A stretch of 64,000 nt of DNA from positions 603,533 through 667,532 of the forward strand of contig JAJEKV010000236.1 in the NCBI GenBank assembly GCA_021234155.1, in the 5' to 3' direction. The notes beneath the pieces are model-generated. The model was not told the DNA's origin. It searched no databases and worked only from the letters and a program-made list of their open reading frames with translations. How positions within the stretch are numbered: the first letter of the stretch is position 1; each line of letters starts with the position of its first letter. Below, piece after piece: positions 1-10,902 of the stretch. This DNA comes from Isoetes taiwanensis. Lineage: Eukaryota > Streptophyta > Lycopodiopsida > Isoetales > Isoetaceae. Made by a program: the position numbers and the translations under genes.

Positions 1-13
1 GAAGGGAATCTTC

Positions 14-41
14 AAACGGGAGTGCTGCAACACTCCCGTTT
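14..41. repeat. Perfect 11-bp inverted repeat (hairpin)
   Basis: The arms at 14-24 (AAACGGGAGTG) and 31-41 (CACTCCCGTTT) are exact reverse complements around a 6-nt loop. No gene can be tied to it. It sits beyond the visible part of the copia remnant that enters from the right. Confidence 0.8.
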
Positions 42-329
42 AGTATGCAATCTTGTTTGTTTCATATTCTAAAATCTTAGGCAAAGTCGTATGGAGGTTC
101 GATATTTTCGCAAAACCTTAGGCGAAATCGTATTTCATATTTCAAAATCATAGGCGCTTCCAATCATAAATGACTATAAGCAAAATGAGAGGTGCTCAGG
201 GTCCCCAACATACGATCTGAGTCGTAGGATCGACGAATCTGACGACTGTGTTTGTCCACGGTGCACCTCGTTTAGAATATACTAAAATCAATGCTTTCTT
301 GAGAATTCAATCAAAGCAATAAGGGTACA

Positions 330-838
330 TTACTTTGTAAAATGGCAGTTGGTAGTCTCTTTTGTATCATGATGGCAGTTTTGAGTGCTTCTTCCCATAG
401 ATAGTTTGGCAGCCCACTCTGTTTGATCATTGATCTTATAGTATCCATGAGGGTCCTCTTCTTCCTCTCTGCAATACCATTTTATGTGGGGTGTCCATGC
501 AAGTGAGTTGTCCTTTTATCCCATTAGCAATGCAAAATAATTTAAATTTGGTGGAAAGATACTCTCCTCCACAGTCTCTTCAACTTTCGACCTGTTTTTC
601 TTTCCACTTCAGAAACATTAAAAGTAGTCAGGGTTTGAGGTTTCTTTTCAAGACAAAAACTTTTGCATTTCCTGTTGTAGTCATCAATGAAGATGATGAA
701 ATATCTTTTGTTAGTTCTTCTCTTAATATTCAAGAGGCCACATAGATCTGTGTGCACCAGTTCTAACACATTGTTTGCTCTGTGGCTAACCTTTGAGAAT
801 GGTAATCTATTGATTTTTGCCCAGCATGCAACCTTCAC
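330..838 (-). pseudogene. copia GAG-pre-integrase and integrase core remnant
   Basis: The open stretch 838-542 carries the end of the GAG-pre-integrase motif (CWAKINRLPF) and the start of the rve integrase core (LELVHTDLCG, then FIDDYNRK). The first catalytic Asp of the DDE triad is the D in HTDLCG. In another frame at about 481-330 the conserved integrase block NGIAERKKRTLMD and a following GLPNYLWEEALKTA segment are visible, containing the Glu of the triad region. At least one frameshift lies between them near 482-540. The integrase would insert the cDNA; this copy is broken. Confidence 0.85.
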
Positions 839-1147
839 ACTGATTTTTCAGCCTGCACTGCTTTGCATGTAATCCATCCGTTTTTGTCTAAAAGCTTAAT
901 GTTATTGTAATTTGTATGGCCTAATCGATTATGCCATACTTCTATTTCAGATACATTCATATTGTTTGTGCTAAGCTCAAACAAACAATCCATTTGAAAT
1001 AAGTTTCAACTCTTAATGCATAAAATTTTAACATTATCCAAAAAGATTCTACATCCACTTGATTAAAAAAAACTCTATATCCCAGATCTACAAGTTGACT
1101 AACTAAGATCAAGTTGTTTGGAACACATAAAACATTTTCAATGCTTA

Positions 1148-1372
1148 CTACTTCGCATTTAGGTCTAACAATTGCAGTCGTCCTCTTCCTTCTCTGGGTA
1201 TCATTTCTCCACTCCCAACTTGGATATTTCTTGAGCTTGTTGGAATGACGTTCTTGAAAATATCAGTAGATTGGACTACTAATTTCTCAGCTCCACTATC
1301 AACTCCAATAGCATCATCATGTTTGTTAGCATCAGAACTTTTGTCAATGATGGAAAGGCTAAGTTTTACCAT
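1148..1372 (-). pseudogene. copia aspartic protease remnant
   Basis: A short open stretch contains VDSGAE, corresponding to the DSGA(T/S) catalytic aspartate motif of copia proteases, which normally sits some 60-100 residues after the gag zinc knuckle, as here. The flap region and C-terminal half are not recoverable in frame. Function in intact relatives: processing of the Gag-Pol polyprotein. Confidence 0.65.
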
Positions 1373-2345
1373 CTTCTACTTCATTTTTCTCATTTCCTTT
1401 TTGAGTAATATGTATTCCAGCAGATCTTCTACCTCCTCGTCCTCTGAAACTTCTTCCTTCTATGCCATCTCTTTCCCTACCTCTACCCTTTCCATAATCC
1501 TTGGATGTTGAGCATTTTGCTACAACGTGATCCTTTTCTCCACAATGATAGCCAGTAAATTCCGTACTTAGCTTTGGGCAGTCACTCTTAAAGTGTCCTG
1601 TCTCATGACAGTAATAACAACTCCCTTTATTTTGAGTTTTATTTTCGGCATACAATATTTCACTAGAATCTTCTCCTTCTCTTGTTAATTTTTTTTGCTC
1701 ATACTCAGTTCTTAGAACCCTTTCTTCCTCTTCTCTATTCTTATTCATGTTTTGAATAAATAGAGCTAAGTTTTCATTTTCTAATATAGCTCTAGATATT
1801 TGAAGAACCTAACTTCTTTCAGATACACCTGCCCCATTTAGACCTGCAATAATGTGATCAAATCTATTACAAATTTAGCCACATCCCCATCAAGTTGCAG
1901 TTTAAGACCCCTCAATTCATTTTCTAATAGATCCATTTGGGAAGAAGTTTTTTCTTTATAATGTTTGAGTAAGTAAATCCACAATTGTCTAGGAGCGTTT
2001 GAGCCTGATGGTGGGGCTTACCTTGCATGTAATAATGCCTTGAGCTTCCTTGACTTTTGCATAAACGGACTTGACTGCAACATTAACACTCACAACCGAG
2101 GTCACCCAAAGTTGCACCTCCTGTACTAGCACCATCAACATTAGTTCCATTGTTTAATGATCTCTTAGATACAGACCTAAGAAAGTATTTCTCCCTATTT
2201 TCAAGGCATCAGAATCTCCTTTTGGATCAACAAGATCCCATAAATGTTCAACTTCTAAAATATGCTTGATTGCATCCTTCCAGATTCGAAAACCATCTCC
2301 TCCTTTATAGGCTTTCACAATGCTTAAAAGGCTTGCACCGAATCT
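1359..2345 (-). pseudogene. copia gag remnant with CCHC zinc knuckle
   Basis: The N-terminal part, read around 2320-2200, matches the copia gag (UBN2/DUF4219-like) domain, with a readable segment resembling FRIWKDAIKHILEVEHLWDL. The C-terminal part, in an open frame at 1748-1359, contains the zinc knuckle CYYCHETGHFKSDC (CX2CX4HX4C spacing) followed by a second, imperfect Cys/His cluster and an Arg/Gly-rich tail. Several stops lie between 2200 and 1750. Gag would package RNA into cytoplasmic particles; this copy cannot encode a full protein. Confidence 0.8.
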
Positions 2346-2385
2346 ACTTTAATCAATAGTCAAATATTTAGGAATTAAGCAACCA

Positions 2386-3103
2386 TTGCCTTCAAGGGCT
2401 AAGTCGCTCAAATCTTCGAAGGTCAGATTACTTATATCTTCCAAGACAAAGTCCAAAGAGTCAGAGAAAGACCATGTTCCGGATATAAGTGAGGAAACTA
2501 GCAAACTGTCAAAGAAGAAAAAAAGTGAAGACTCCGCTTCAGCCTCTAGACATTCCACACCAGCAGTTAGAGAACTTCGCGGGACCAAGGCCACAGCCCC
2601 CAAGTTCCCAGAAAATGCGTTGCAGGTTGTTCTCCATATTGCTCCGACATCCATTTCAGCATCATATGCTCTGCCGAAGGAGCTTAAATCTAACCTCGAC
2701 GACGAGAGAAAACTGCATGTTCTACGTCCTCATGCCAATGGACCTTGTCCCATTTGATCCTGTGCTGGAGGAAAAATTATCATGGAGTGATCCCACGCAC
2801 CTAGAGGGAAAAAAATATTTTATCTCTGGGAACCATTCCATGGTGGCAGCTCAAATCCTGTGTAGAATGCTCGGGTCAGCTAAACAGAAAGCCGAATTCT
2901 CGAAAGTGTATGCAAGGAGGAGGGCAAGAATATTAAGTGGTAACTTGAAGACCGCAGAATATGTATGCCTATCCATCGAGTGCAATGAAATCATTACCAA
3001 CACAATATACAAGGAGCGTATACAAGGAGCCTATCATTGGGAAACTACAACAGCTCAGAAATCAGTATCAGGCACTAGGCTCACCTGTGCAAGGCAAATC
3101 TAA
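2386..3103 (+). pseudogene. Unrecognised gene remnant with a G-N-H-S motif
   Basis: Two overlapping open frames (2386-2757 and 2489-3103) appear to be one gene with a single frameshift near 2690-2760. The first part is Lys/Ser-rich and probably disordered. The second contains MDLVPFDPVLEEKLSWSDPT and then YFISGNHSMVAAQILCRMLG, followed by a basic helical segment. The GNHSMVAA block resembles the G-x-H-R/S...AA nucleotide-handling motif of the ParB/sulfiredoxin-like fold, but this is pattern recall only. Product and origin (host or mobile element) are unknown. No promoter or partner gene was identified. Confidence 0.4.
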
Positions 3104-3177
3104 TAACTAGCTAGTATGTTGGCAGTCTTATTTTTGCTCCTTGGAACAATATATGTCGTGTTTTGCTTTTCTCATAA

Positions 3178-3720
3178 GAATCGCATCGATCCGAGACATC
3201 GGATCGCCATTCTAGAATGGGACGAGCATGCATGTCATGCATGCATGCATCTTGGCGCGATGCCCGCTTTTGGTTGGGAGTTCGCTATTTCAGCGCCAAG
3301 CCCAGATCCACGCCTCATCGGGCTTCCTCTTCTCTCGCCAGCACCTTATTCTCTTTGATTTGTTTCCAGGCGGGGAGGGGCTTCTTCCCGCCCTGGTTTA
3401 GCCAATTTGGCGTATCTTTCATGCTATCCTTTCGCCGGCCGTTGGCCCGTCCCCGTGACCTTCGGCCCTCGATCCTAGTTTGTAAGGAAGTTCTCTCGGT
3501 AGTCGGGCGGTTTGTTGGTTTCTTGCGAGTCCCATTCTAGAATCGCATCGATCCGAGACATCGGATCGCCATTCTAGAATGGGACGAGCATGCATGTCAT
3601 GCATGCATGCGGCGGCGCATGCCCGTTTTGGTTGGGAGTTCGCTATTTCAGCGCATTTCTCAAGATCCACGCCTCATCGGGCTTCCTCTTCTCTCGCCAT
3701 ACCTTATTCTCTTTGAACCC
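3178..3720 (+). repeat. Direct repeat of ~180 bp, period ~362 bp
   Basis: The block 3178-3358 recurs at 3540-3720 with small changes. Each begins GAATCGCATCGATCCGAGAC, contains ATGCATGTCATGCATGCATG and ends near CTTATTCTCTTTGA. A shorter 35-bp part (GGTTTCTTGCGAGTCCCATT) occurs at 3512-3541 and again at 4199-4228, so the ancestral unit was longer. Short open frames here, including ATG-starting ones, follow the repeats and look non-coding. Confidence 0.8.
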
Positions 3721-3957
3721 CCCTCCCCCTTCTTTGTTTATTATATTTTGTACAAGTTACGTTTATCATGTTTTTCCACCCATTTGGGTGATGCTTTTTT
3801 TTCCACCATTTGGGTGATGCTATTCTCGGTATGTTTTTCGTTTGTTGTGTTGGTGATGTGCGTGTGGCTGGGTTGGCGAGCGGCATCCGTTTCGACTTCT
3901 CCATGCGGGGGTTTTGGGGCGATTCTATGCCTTACGTTTTGTCTAAGCCCCTTGCCG

Positions 3958-4025
3958 AAGGCTTATCACTAGGGTTTTTCCTCGAAAACCCGAAGGGCGG
4001 GTTTTTAATCCCGGTGATAAGCTTT
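3958..4025. repeat. Imperfect fold-back hairpin
   Basis: Outer arms read GCTTATCAC and GTGATAAGC (about 3960-3968 and 4013-4022), and an inner AAACCC/GGGTTT pair lies between them. A palindromic unit of about 62 bp results. No gene end is recognisable next to it. The rest of 3721-4420 is pyrimidine-rich without a supported gene. Confidence 0.6.
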
Positions 4026-4508
4026 TCAGTACATCACCACTCATCTATTAGCATTGTATCTTTTTTGGGGTCCAAATGATATAATTGGATTTTCCCTTTA
4101 TTTTTCGTGGGTAGTTCGCATGTGTGTGGCTACCCACTGTCCACCATATTGTAGAAAATCTGCTGAGATGAATGAGAAGCCTATCTATGGCGGTTTGTTG
4201 GTTTCTTGCGAGTCCCATTCTAGAATTGCCATCACAATTCCAGCGAGCTTTTATTTATTCTATTTTGCTTTGTTTTACTTGTCAGGATCACGCAGGCGAT
4301 TTTCCTGACCTGTTCTTCTTTTATAGGAATTCGCTTAAGTCGCAACAACCACTTTCAGAGTCAAGGAACCGAAAGAAAAAAAGCAATGGATCTTTATGCC
4401 GGAAGTGACCTGGTCTAAGTCTATGGTTGTGGTGAACAAGTGGGTGAAGAGGAAATTGGGTGATGATCAAGACAATGTCCCTGACAAGCCGACAAAGGAG
4501 TTTTTAAC

Positions 4509-4766
4509 AAGACCTTCCTTTGGATTCTCAAGGGCATGTCCGACACAGAAATGAATTCTTTGATGAATGAGATACTTGTAGACAATTGTATTCTAAAAAC
4601 CACCTCAGACTACACGGGTCGTTTGGAATACAAGCAATGGGCATCGGACTTGAGGATGCTAACTCTGATGGAGAGAGAAATCCTGCATCATGTGAACTCC
4701 AGCATAGTCCTAACTCCATTTAAAATGCAAGCACCTTTCTTAGCCCACACGATCCATAGTTTGTAG
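4509..4766 (+). pseudogene. Unrecognised short coding remnant interrupted by a LINE
   Basis: An open stretch from about 4509 to 4766 encodes MSDTEMNSLMNEILVDNC and a helical tail ending TIHSL. It resembles no family I recognise. It ends a few bases before the LINE target duplication at 4774, so it may be the last exon of something damaged by that insertion. It is equally possible that it is a chance open frame. Confidence 0.25.
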
Positions 4767-4782
4767 TAAGAAGAGCCTGTGT

Positions 4783-6979
4783 ACTATATATAAAATTATT
4801 GCAAAAGCCTATGCAGAAAGACTTAAACAGGTTTTGGGATTGAGAATAGATGCGGCTCAGTCAGCCTTTCTTCCAGGTCGGCAAATTTTTCATAATATAG
4901 TGGCAGCATATGAAGGAGTTCATTGGGCCCAATGTTCAGGTCAAAATCTTCTATATTTAAAATTGGATTTTGCTAAAGCTTATGATAGTGTAAAGTGGAC
5001 TTTCTTGGATGCCATGCTTTTGAAATTGGGATTTGGGTCTGGTTTCAGATCTATGATGCATAAAATGTTGATTTACGCTAAAAGGGGTAGTCTTGTATCA
5101 TGGAGAACCATTGGTGCTTTTTCCAATTGAGCGTGGAATAAGGCAAGGTTGCCCTTTAGCTCCTTTTTTATTTACTATAGTGGCGAAGGACTTTTCGCAA
5201 CTATTGCATGAATTTGAAAAGGATGGTTTGGTAAAGGGATTATTATTGGTGGAAGGTGAACAGGTTTTGGTTAATCAGTTTGCCGACGATACCTTCTTGC
5301 TAGTGGATGGTGACGAGAATAATGTGCAGATAATCAAAAAGATTTTGGATATATTTTCAATTGCATCTGGTTGTCTCCTTAATTGGGCTAAGTGTAGTGC
5401 TTTATGGGCGGGGAAGGAAGCAGTTCCGCATTTTTTATATGAGTATGCCTGGAAGGTTGTTGTACCATCTGCAAAGACAAAGCTTCTAAGAGTCCCCTTT
5501 GGTCTAGATATTGACATGAATGAAGCATGGGATGAAATTATCTTAAATTTACAAAGGCAACTGATTTGGTGGAGAGGTTCAAAGTTATCCTTGGCAGGTA
5601 GAATTCAAGTAACTAAGTCAGTATTGAACAATACGCATATTTATTTGGTTTCGGTTCTTTTGGCTCCGGCTTCTAAGTTTGCAGAGATAAAAAAAATTGT
5701 AAGAGATTTTGTTTGGTGTACTGATCAACAAGGCACTGTGAAGGTGGCGTGGAAGAAATGTATGTTGTTTAAACAACAAGGAGGACTTGGTATGTTGGAT
5801 CTTTCTTTACAGGGCAAGGTCTTAGCTTCTAAGCTATTGTTGAAAGATGATTGTGCATCACTAGGTATGAAGTTACTTAAACAATCAGTAAAGAAGTGTA
5901 TCATTTTTCATAAGCGAGGTGTGAGAATTGAGCTCCCTTGGGCATTGTTATATCCATTGAAAGCTTATTCACATGCCTCTCCAGTACCAAAAGGCTTGCT
6001 TCGGGCCTGGAAGGTAGTCCAGCAGGTGATTACATTTGATTGGGAAGCTTGTCTCCAGACATCTTCGCCCTTCATGTGGTTGCCTTTGTATACTCATGGA
6101 CAACTACACCCAGTTGTAGAATTTATGCATGCACATTCCCAAGCGAGGTGGAGGAGAGCAGGTATTATTTCTATTGAACAGTGGTATTTTGGTATTGACA
6201 TTGCTCCTTGGCAATGGTTTCAGGAGACCTATGGGTTGTTGGATAAAGATATCCGTATATGGGCTTATGTAGCAAGTGCTCTTCCTCTAATTAAGAAGGT
6301 GGGTAACAAGAGATGCTGGAACTTTGTTCAAGCTATTAAAAAAGGCAAGAAGCTAGTAAGTTCATGCTACAGATTGCTTACCTCCTCAAGTACTTTATCA
6401 CCTTCTCGAAAATGGCACTTATAGACTTTGCCTTCTCAATGGCAATCCATCTGGAACCTTGTTTGGTCTAAATATAATCCTCAAAAGGTAAATGTTCTAC
6501 TTTGGCAGGTGATTCATCGCTCTTTGAGAGTTAATGAGATGGTTCATCGCTTTAAGCCGGGAGTAAGCCCACTTTGCCCAATGTGTGAGCGGTGCATTGA
6601 AACATTGGAGCACTGTTTATATTTGTGTGCAGAGTTGAGTAGTCTTAGGTCCTGGCTGCATTCTCTTTTTGGAGTATCTTTGGATAGTCAAGACTTTCTT
6701 TTGGTATTTATCCAAATCGATTGGATCGCTTCTAAAAGGATTGCATTTCACATGGCAAAGTCTTGGCTAATATGGAGTGTATGGAAGCGAAGGCGAAGAA
6801 AGGTCTTTTATGATAAGCATATTTCTTCTCAGGTGGTGCTTCAAGAAATTCGTAAGAAGTTGTATAATTGCTTTCAGATCTCCAATTTGCCTGATCGTAT
6901 TAAAATTCCAATATGCAGTGATCATCTAAAAGTGATTGATGCTTCAGGGACATTTCTTACTTCTGGAAGTACTTTGTAA
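4783..6979 (+). pseudogene. LINE ORF2 fragment: reverse transcriptase and zf-RVT
   Basis: Domains in order: RT fingers/palm from TIYKIIAKAYAERLK (4783 on), AQSAFLPGRQIFHNI, KLDFAKAYDSVKW (first catalytic Asp region), then after a frameshift GIRQGCPLAPFLF and FADDTFLL near 5280, the plant-L1 version of the YADD catalytic box. The thumb and connector lie at 5300-6420. After a single stop, the zf-RVT zinc-binding segment follows at 6428-6979, with CPMCERCIETLEHCLYLC supplying the C..C..H..C ligands. This is the usual C-terminal half of plant L1 ORF2. The first and second parts are in different frames. Confidence 0.9.
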
Positions 6980-7030
6980 TATTTTGAGTGTATAATATGA
7001 AGTAAAACACGTTCTTCAAAAAAAAAAAAG
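4783..7030 (+). mobile_element. 5'-truncated L1-type LINE with poly(A) and target-site duplication
   Basis: The element starts inside the RT domain and ends in an A-run at about 7018-7028. The 9 bases before it (AGCCTGTGT, 4774-4782) are repeated right after the A-run (7029-7037), as expected for target-primed reverse transcription. At 2.25 kb it keeps the RT domain and the plant zf-RVT region; ORF1, endonuclease and the N-terminal RT are missing. One frameshift (near 5095-5130) and one stop (6422) inactivate it. The long open stretches suggest it is not very old. Confidence 0.85.
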
Positions 7031-7036
7031 CCTGTG

Positions 7037-7537
7037 TTACCACCTATAAAGGCACATAAAAATAGCAATTGGTAGTATGAAAAGCAAATCAATATATACG
7101 TCTATGTTATTTGGATGTTCTACTTTGCACGTTATGTTCTAGAACTCGTGTTTGTAATATACCTGGATGAACATGCAAAGCAAGACAAATGCAATCTAAA
7201 TAACTCACTTTCTAGATTTAGATGGATGGATGGATATAAATTTGATATCTACTGAACCTAAATGTGCATGGAATGGTACAGAGCATGTGCATCATGCCTA
7301 AACAATACAAAATAAAACAAAGTAAAATAGATAATCATAAACTTAGCAAGGTCATCCAACGCACAATTACTATGTTACAAAAGATGATCTAGTAACCAAA
7401 TCATGGACAATATGTGGAATATCAATAACAACTGCTCAATCCCCTAAGGTCACATTTCTTGCTCTGTTGGTGCTGTAGGAGAAGCTTCGGGTTTTATGAT
7501 TTTTCCCTTTTGCTCCGTCCCTTCTCTCTCTTCTCTT
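7037..7537. other. Spacer without recognised genes
   Basis: AT-rich DNA between the L1-type LINE and the tandem repeat at 7538. I see no coding region, RNA gene or terminal repeats in it. Confidence 0.5.
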
Positions 7538-7626
7538 CTCTCTAGCTCCTTGCTCCTCTCTCTAGTGCCTTGCTCCTAGCCTTCTCTCTAGCTCCTTGCA
7601 CCTCTCTCTAGTGCCTTGCTCCTAGC
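7538..7626 (+). repeat. Two-copy 45-bp tandem repeat
   Basis: CTCTCTAGCTCCTTGC.CCTCTCTCTAGTGCCTTGCTCCTAGCC occurs twice head to tail with one substitution. It may be a LINE-associated pyrimidine-rich repeat; the LINE remnant begins about 40 bp further on. Confidence 0.75.
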
Positions 7627-7659
7627 CTATAATTAGTATATTTGGCTTGAATTGAAAGG

Positions 7660-10442
7660 TTATCATGCTTTGTACTATATGGCTATTTGTTATTTTGCTC
7701 CCAAACATAAGAAAATATACACAGAGACATAAGCTTCTAGTGATGACTTGTTCTTTGCATTGGAGCAAGATATTATGCATTACTAGGAGACGGGCAGTGT
7801 GATCTTAGCAGGAGATTTCAACGGAAGGACAGGGTTACACAGGAAATAAAGATACATTGTGGTTAGAATCTATGAGTGATGATGAGCTAAAATTATATGG
7901 TAGGAAGAGGGATTCTAAGGATCCGGTAGTGACTAAATCTGGTAGGCAATTTCTCAGCCTATATAGCAGCACAAACCTCATGATCTGTAATGGATTAAAT
8001 AGGTTCCCAGGCACTTTAAAGAATACATGCAGAGCTAGAAGCACAGTTGACTATTTGGCAATGGCAGAGGAGACTCTGGAAGGGATATTAGATTTTGTAG
8101 TCAGTGATGAAGAGCTCGAATCAGATCACAGCAGATTGTCTTTTAGTCTACGGATCAGCCATCCAGGGGTTGTTTCCCCCATTGGGCAGAAGCTTATGTG
8201 TTAAGGCCATTATTACATGCCAATTATCAAGCTTGTGTTGAATTGAAAGTATCTTTCTTGCATTGGGATGGGGATTTGGCCACTATAAGTAAGCAATTGC
8301 ACACGGTGTTGGAAGAGGCAGCACAAGAGACTTTCACATCTCACAGAGTCAGGAAGGGGTTACCATGCAAATCTTGGTTTGACCAGGAATGCCGTGAAGC
8401 AAAATTCAGATGGAAGAAAAGTGGCCTGAGTGATAAAGACTCATATAAGCATCAATATAAGCGCATTGTGCGGTTTAAGAAGCAACAATTCATTAAAAAT
8501 TGGCAACAACTCTTATGCATGCGATACTTAGATGAATAGAATAGAATACTTAGATGAGCCGAACTCTTTTGGAATGCTCTGAGAAAGAATAAACAGGCTA
8601 ATATCCCTTTTTCAGCACATGATATTTAGAGACATGTTATTAATCTATATCATAGTGCAGACATTCCCACTAAGGGAGGGAGCATAAGGTCAGAACTGGT
8701 TATTACAGGAGGTGGCAGAGAAGCACATGATGCTTTTGGATTAAGCGCAGAGCATCTAAAATGGGCAGGTACTTGTATCCATCCTTTAGTTGCAAAAATA
8801 TTTACAATGACTATGAGACAGGGATTTCCACTTTATTGGTGTCGGAACAAGGTGGTTCCCATATATAAAGGTGGGGCGAGGCATGATGCAAACAATTATC
8901 GAACCATTATGGTAAGTAATCTATTTTCTAAGCTTTTTGCCACTATCTTAGAAAAAAAGATAAGTATTTGGGCAGAGCACAATCAAAAGCGTGCAGAGTC
9001 ACAGGCAGGTTTTAGAGCAGGAAACTTTAGACCATCTATTAGTATTAAAAACTATATGTGACATGGTTAAAGATACTAAAAACCCAGTTTACATGGCATT
9101 TGTAGACTTTAAGAAAGCATTTGATAAGGTGCCACGTGACCAATTGTGGGAAAGGTTGGATAAGTTGAAGGTGCCCAAGGAGCTTAGAGATGCAGTCCGG
9201 GTTCTGTATGAAAATATGCTTGTGCAATTAACTTGACCATTTTCATTGGATATCCAGGACCATGTTGAAAGTAATCTTGGGGTCAAACAGGGATGTCCGC
9301 TATCCCCCACATTGTTTGGACTTTTTATTGATGGTCTAGAGGATTGGTTGCTTAAGAATTGCCCAGGGGGAATGGAAATACATGGATATGTAATCCAGTT
9401 GCTAATGTATGCAGATGATGTAGTCATTTTTGCACGTTCTAAGGATCATATGCAAAACACTTGGAAGGGTTGGCTGATTTTTGTGATCAAATAGGTATGT
9501 AGGTGAACCTTGAAAAAACGAGCATCATGACTGTAGGAGCGCTTAAACAAGAATCAATTTTCAGATATAAGGGGAGTGTGGTAAGTATATTCATACAAAT
9601 ATTTGGGCCTTGTATTTAGCAGGAATCATAGGTGGAATGTATGCATCACACAACGAATTGATGGTGGACAAAGGGCTTTATATGTATTGTAGAGCATGTG
9701 TAGCAGAACACACCTTTGGTCATGGAATCTTAAGGTGAGACTCTTTCAGTCACTTGTGCAGAGCGTAGTCCTATATGGATGTGAAATTTGGGGACCAAGT
9801 TTGCCACAATGCTTATGGGATGATATTGAACAGGTCTTGAAAAAAATTGGAATTAGGAGTTAAAGCCCAAATACCCTATTCTATGATGTTAGCATAATGT
9901 GGTCTCATGCCTTTGGAAGGGGAAGTGATCCTTAGATGCATTACGTATTTTAAGAAGGTGTTACTCATGGATGACACTAGAATTACACGTAGGGCTCTGT
10001 TAGCCAGCAAGGAGAAAGGTTTGTTTCAAGATGTCAAGAAGTGTCTCAATAAATGGGATATACAATGGGATGAAGTGGTCTTAGTAAAATCTGATTTAAG
10101 ATAATGGATATCCAGGAAGGTAGATAAGAAGACGTGGTCGCAGCCCAAGACCAAAATGATTTTGTATGAACAGAATATTAACCCCACGTTGGAAATGGTA
10201 GGGCACCTGAGGGAAAATATTTCCATCCAAAAAAGACATGCTATTTGCAGGATTCGGCTTAGTTCACATCATTTAGGTGTGGAAGTGGATAGATGGGGAC
10301 ATAATATTCCTAGAGATCAAAGATACTGTGAAATATGTGGGGAAGATAAAGTAGAGGAGTAGAGGATGAGGACCATGCATTGCTTCGATGTACGGCATAC
10401 AATATATTGCGTGATAAGTTTGGAATATACTATGAAGATCTG

Positions 10443-10445
<3 letters not shown>
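7660..10445 (+). mobile_element. Degenerate microsatellite-tailed LINE (family A, copy 1)
   Basis: The order of recognisable segments is endonuclease (YFAPKHKK and ILAGDFNGR near 7690-7830, ESDHSRLSF near 8120), RT (KVVPIYKGGARHDANNYRTI near 8850; AFVDFKKAFDKVPRDQLWER near 9095; VKQGCPLSPTLFGLFIDGLE near 9282; MYADDVVIFA near 9408) and a C-terminal Cys-rich end (YCEICGEDKVE near 10325). This is one ORF2 split by more than ten stops or frameshifts, although the catalytic YADD is intact. The 5' end is truncated and the 3' end runs into an (AC)n tract. The sister copies lie at 19.9-21.1 kb and 38.2-42.6 kb. No RNase H domain is visible. Confidence 0.85.
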
Positions 10446-10446
<1 letters not shown>

Positions 10447-10474
<28 letters not shown>

Positions 10475-10521
10475 GAGAGAGAGACACACGCACACGCACG
10501 CACGCACGCACACACACACAA
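10447..10521 (+). repeat. (AC)n / (CACG)n microsatellite at the LINE end
   Basis: A CA-repeat with an interior GAGAGAGA and (CACG)n part directly follows the last LINE coding homology. Related copies carry microsatellites at the same place, so it is probably part of the LINE 3' end and not an independent repeat. Confidence 0.85.
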
Positions 10522-10620
10522 TGTCATTCTCTCTCATACACACCCACATGCTCTCTCTCTCTATACTACTATTGCTACTGCAGTCATTATCTGTAGTGGC
10601 TAGAAGCATGATTTGGTCTA

Positions 10621-10902
10621 GTTTTTCCGTTGCTAATTGGTGGTTTTTAAATAAAATTCTTTTTAGCTTGTAGTCCTTTAAACAGGGTATCTCTTTGACC
10701 TTCATTTGCTCCATAGTGGTTTTATGGAATAGGTCTTATCCCCTTTGCATGGCTCCCTTTAGTTTTTCCGTTGCTAATTGGTGGTTTTTAAATAAAATTC
10801 TTTTTAGCTTGTAGTCCTTTAAACAGGGTATCTCTTTGACCTTCATTTGCTCCATAGTGGTTTTATGGTATAGGTCTTATCCCCTTTGCATGGCTCCCTT
10901 TA
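10621..10902 (+). repeat. Nearly perfect 141-bp tandem duplication
   Basis: Units 10621-10761 and 10762-10902 differ at one base (GGAATAGG versus GGTATAGG), which indicates a recent event. Neither unit encodes a recognisable protein. Confidence 0.9.

Larger units (their letters stand above)
300..2345 (-). mobile_element. Decayed Ty1/copia LTR retrotransposon, internal region
   Basis: Read on the minus strand, recognisable copia modules follow each other in the family order: gag N-terminal domain (about 2340-2200), CCHC zinc knuckle (about 1630-1520), aspartic protease (about 1300), GAG-pre-integrase (about 1100-840) and integrase core (838-330). The order gag-PR-INT before any RT is the Ty1/copia arrangement. 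Many stops and frameshifts separate the modules, so the copy is dead. RT, RNase H and the 3' LTR would lie left of the window. No LTR was recognised on the gag side near 2345. At 60-150 a short motif TTAGGCAAAGTCGTAT recurs in diverged form two or three times. Confidence 0.85.
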
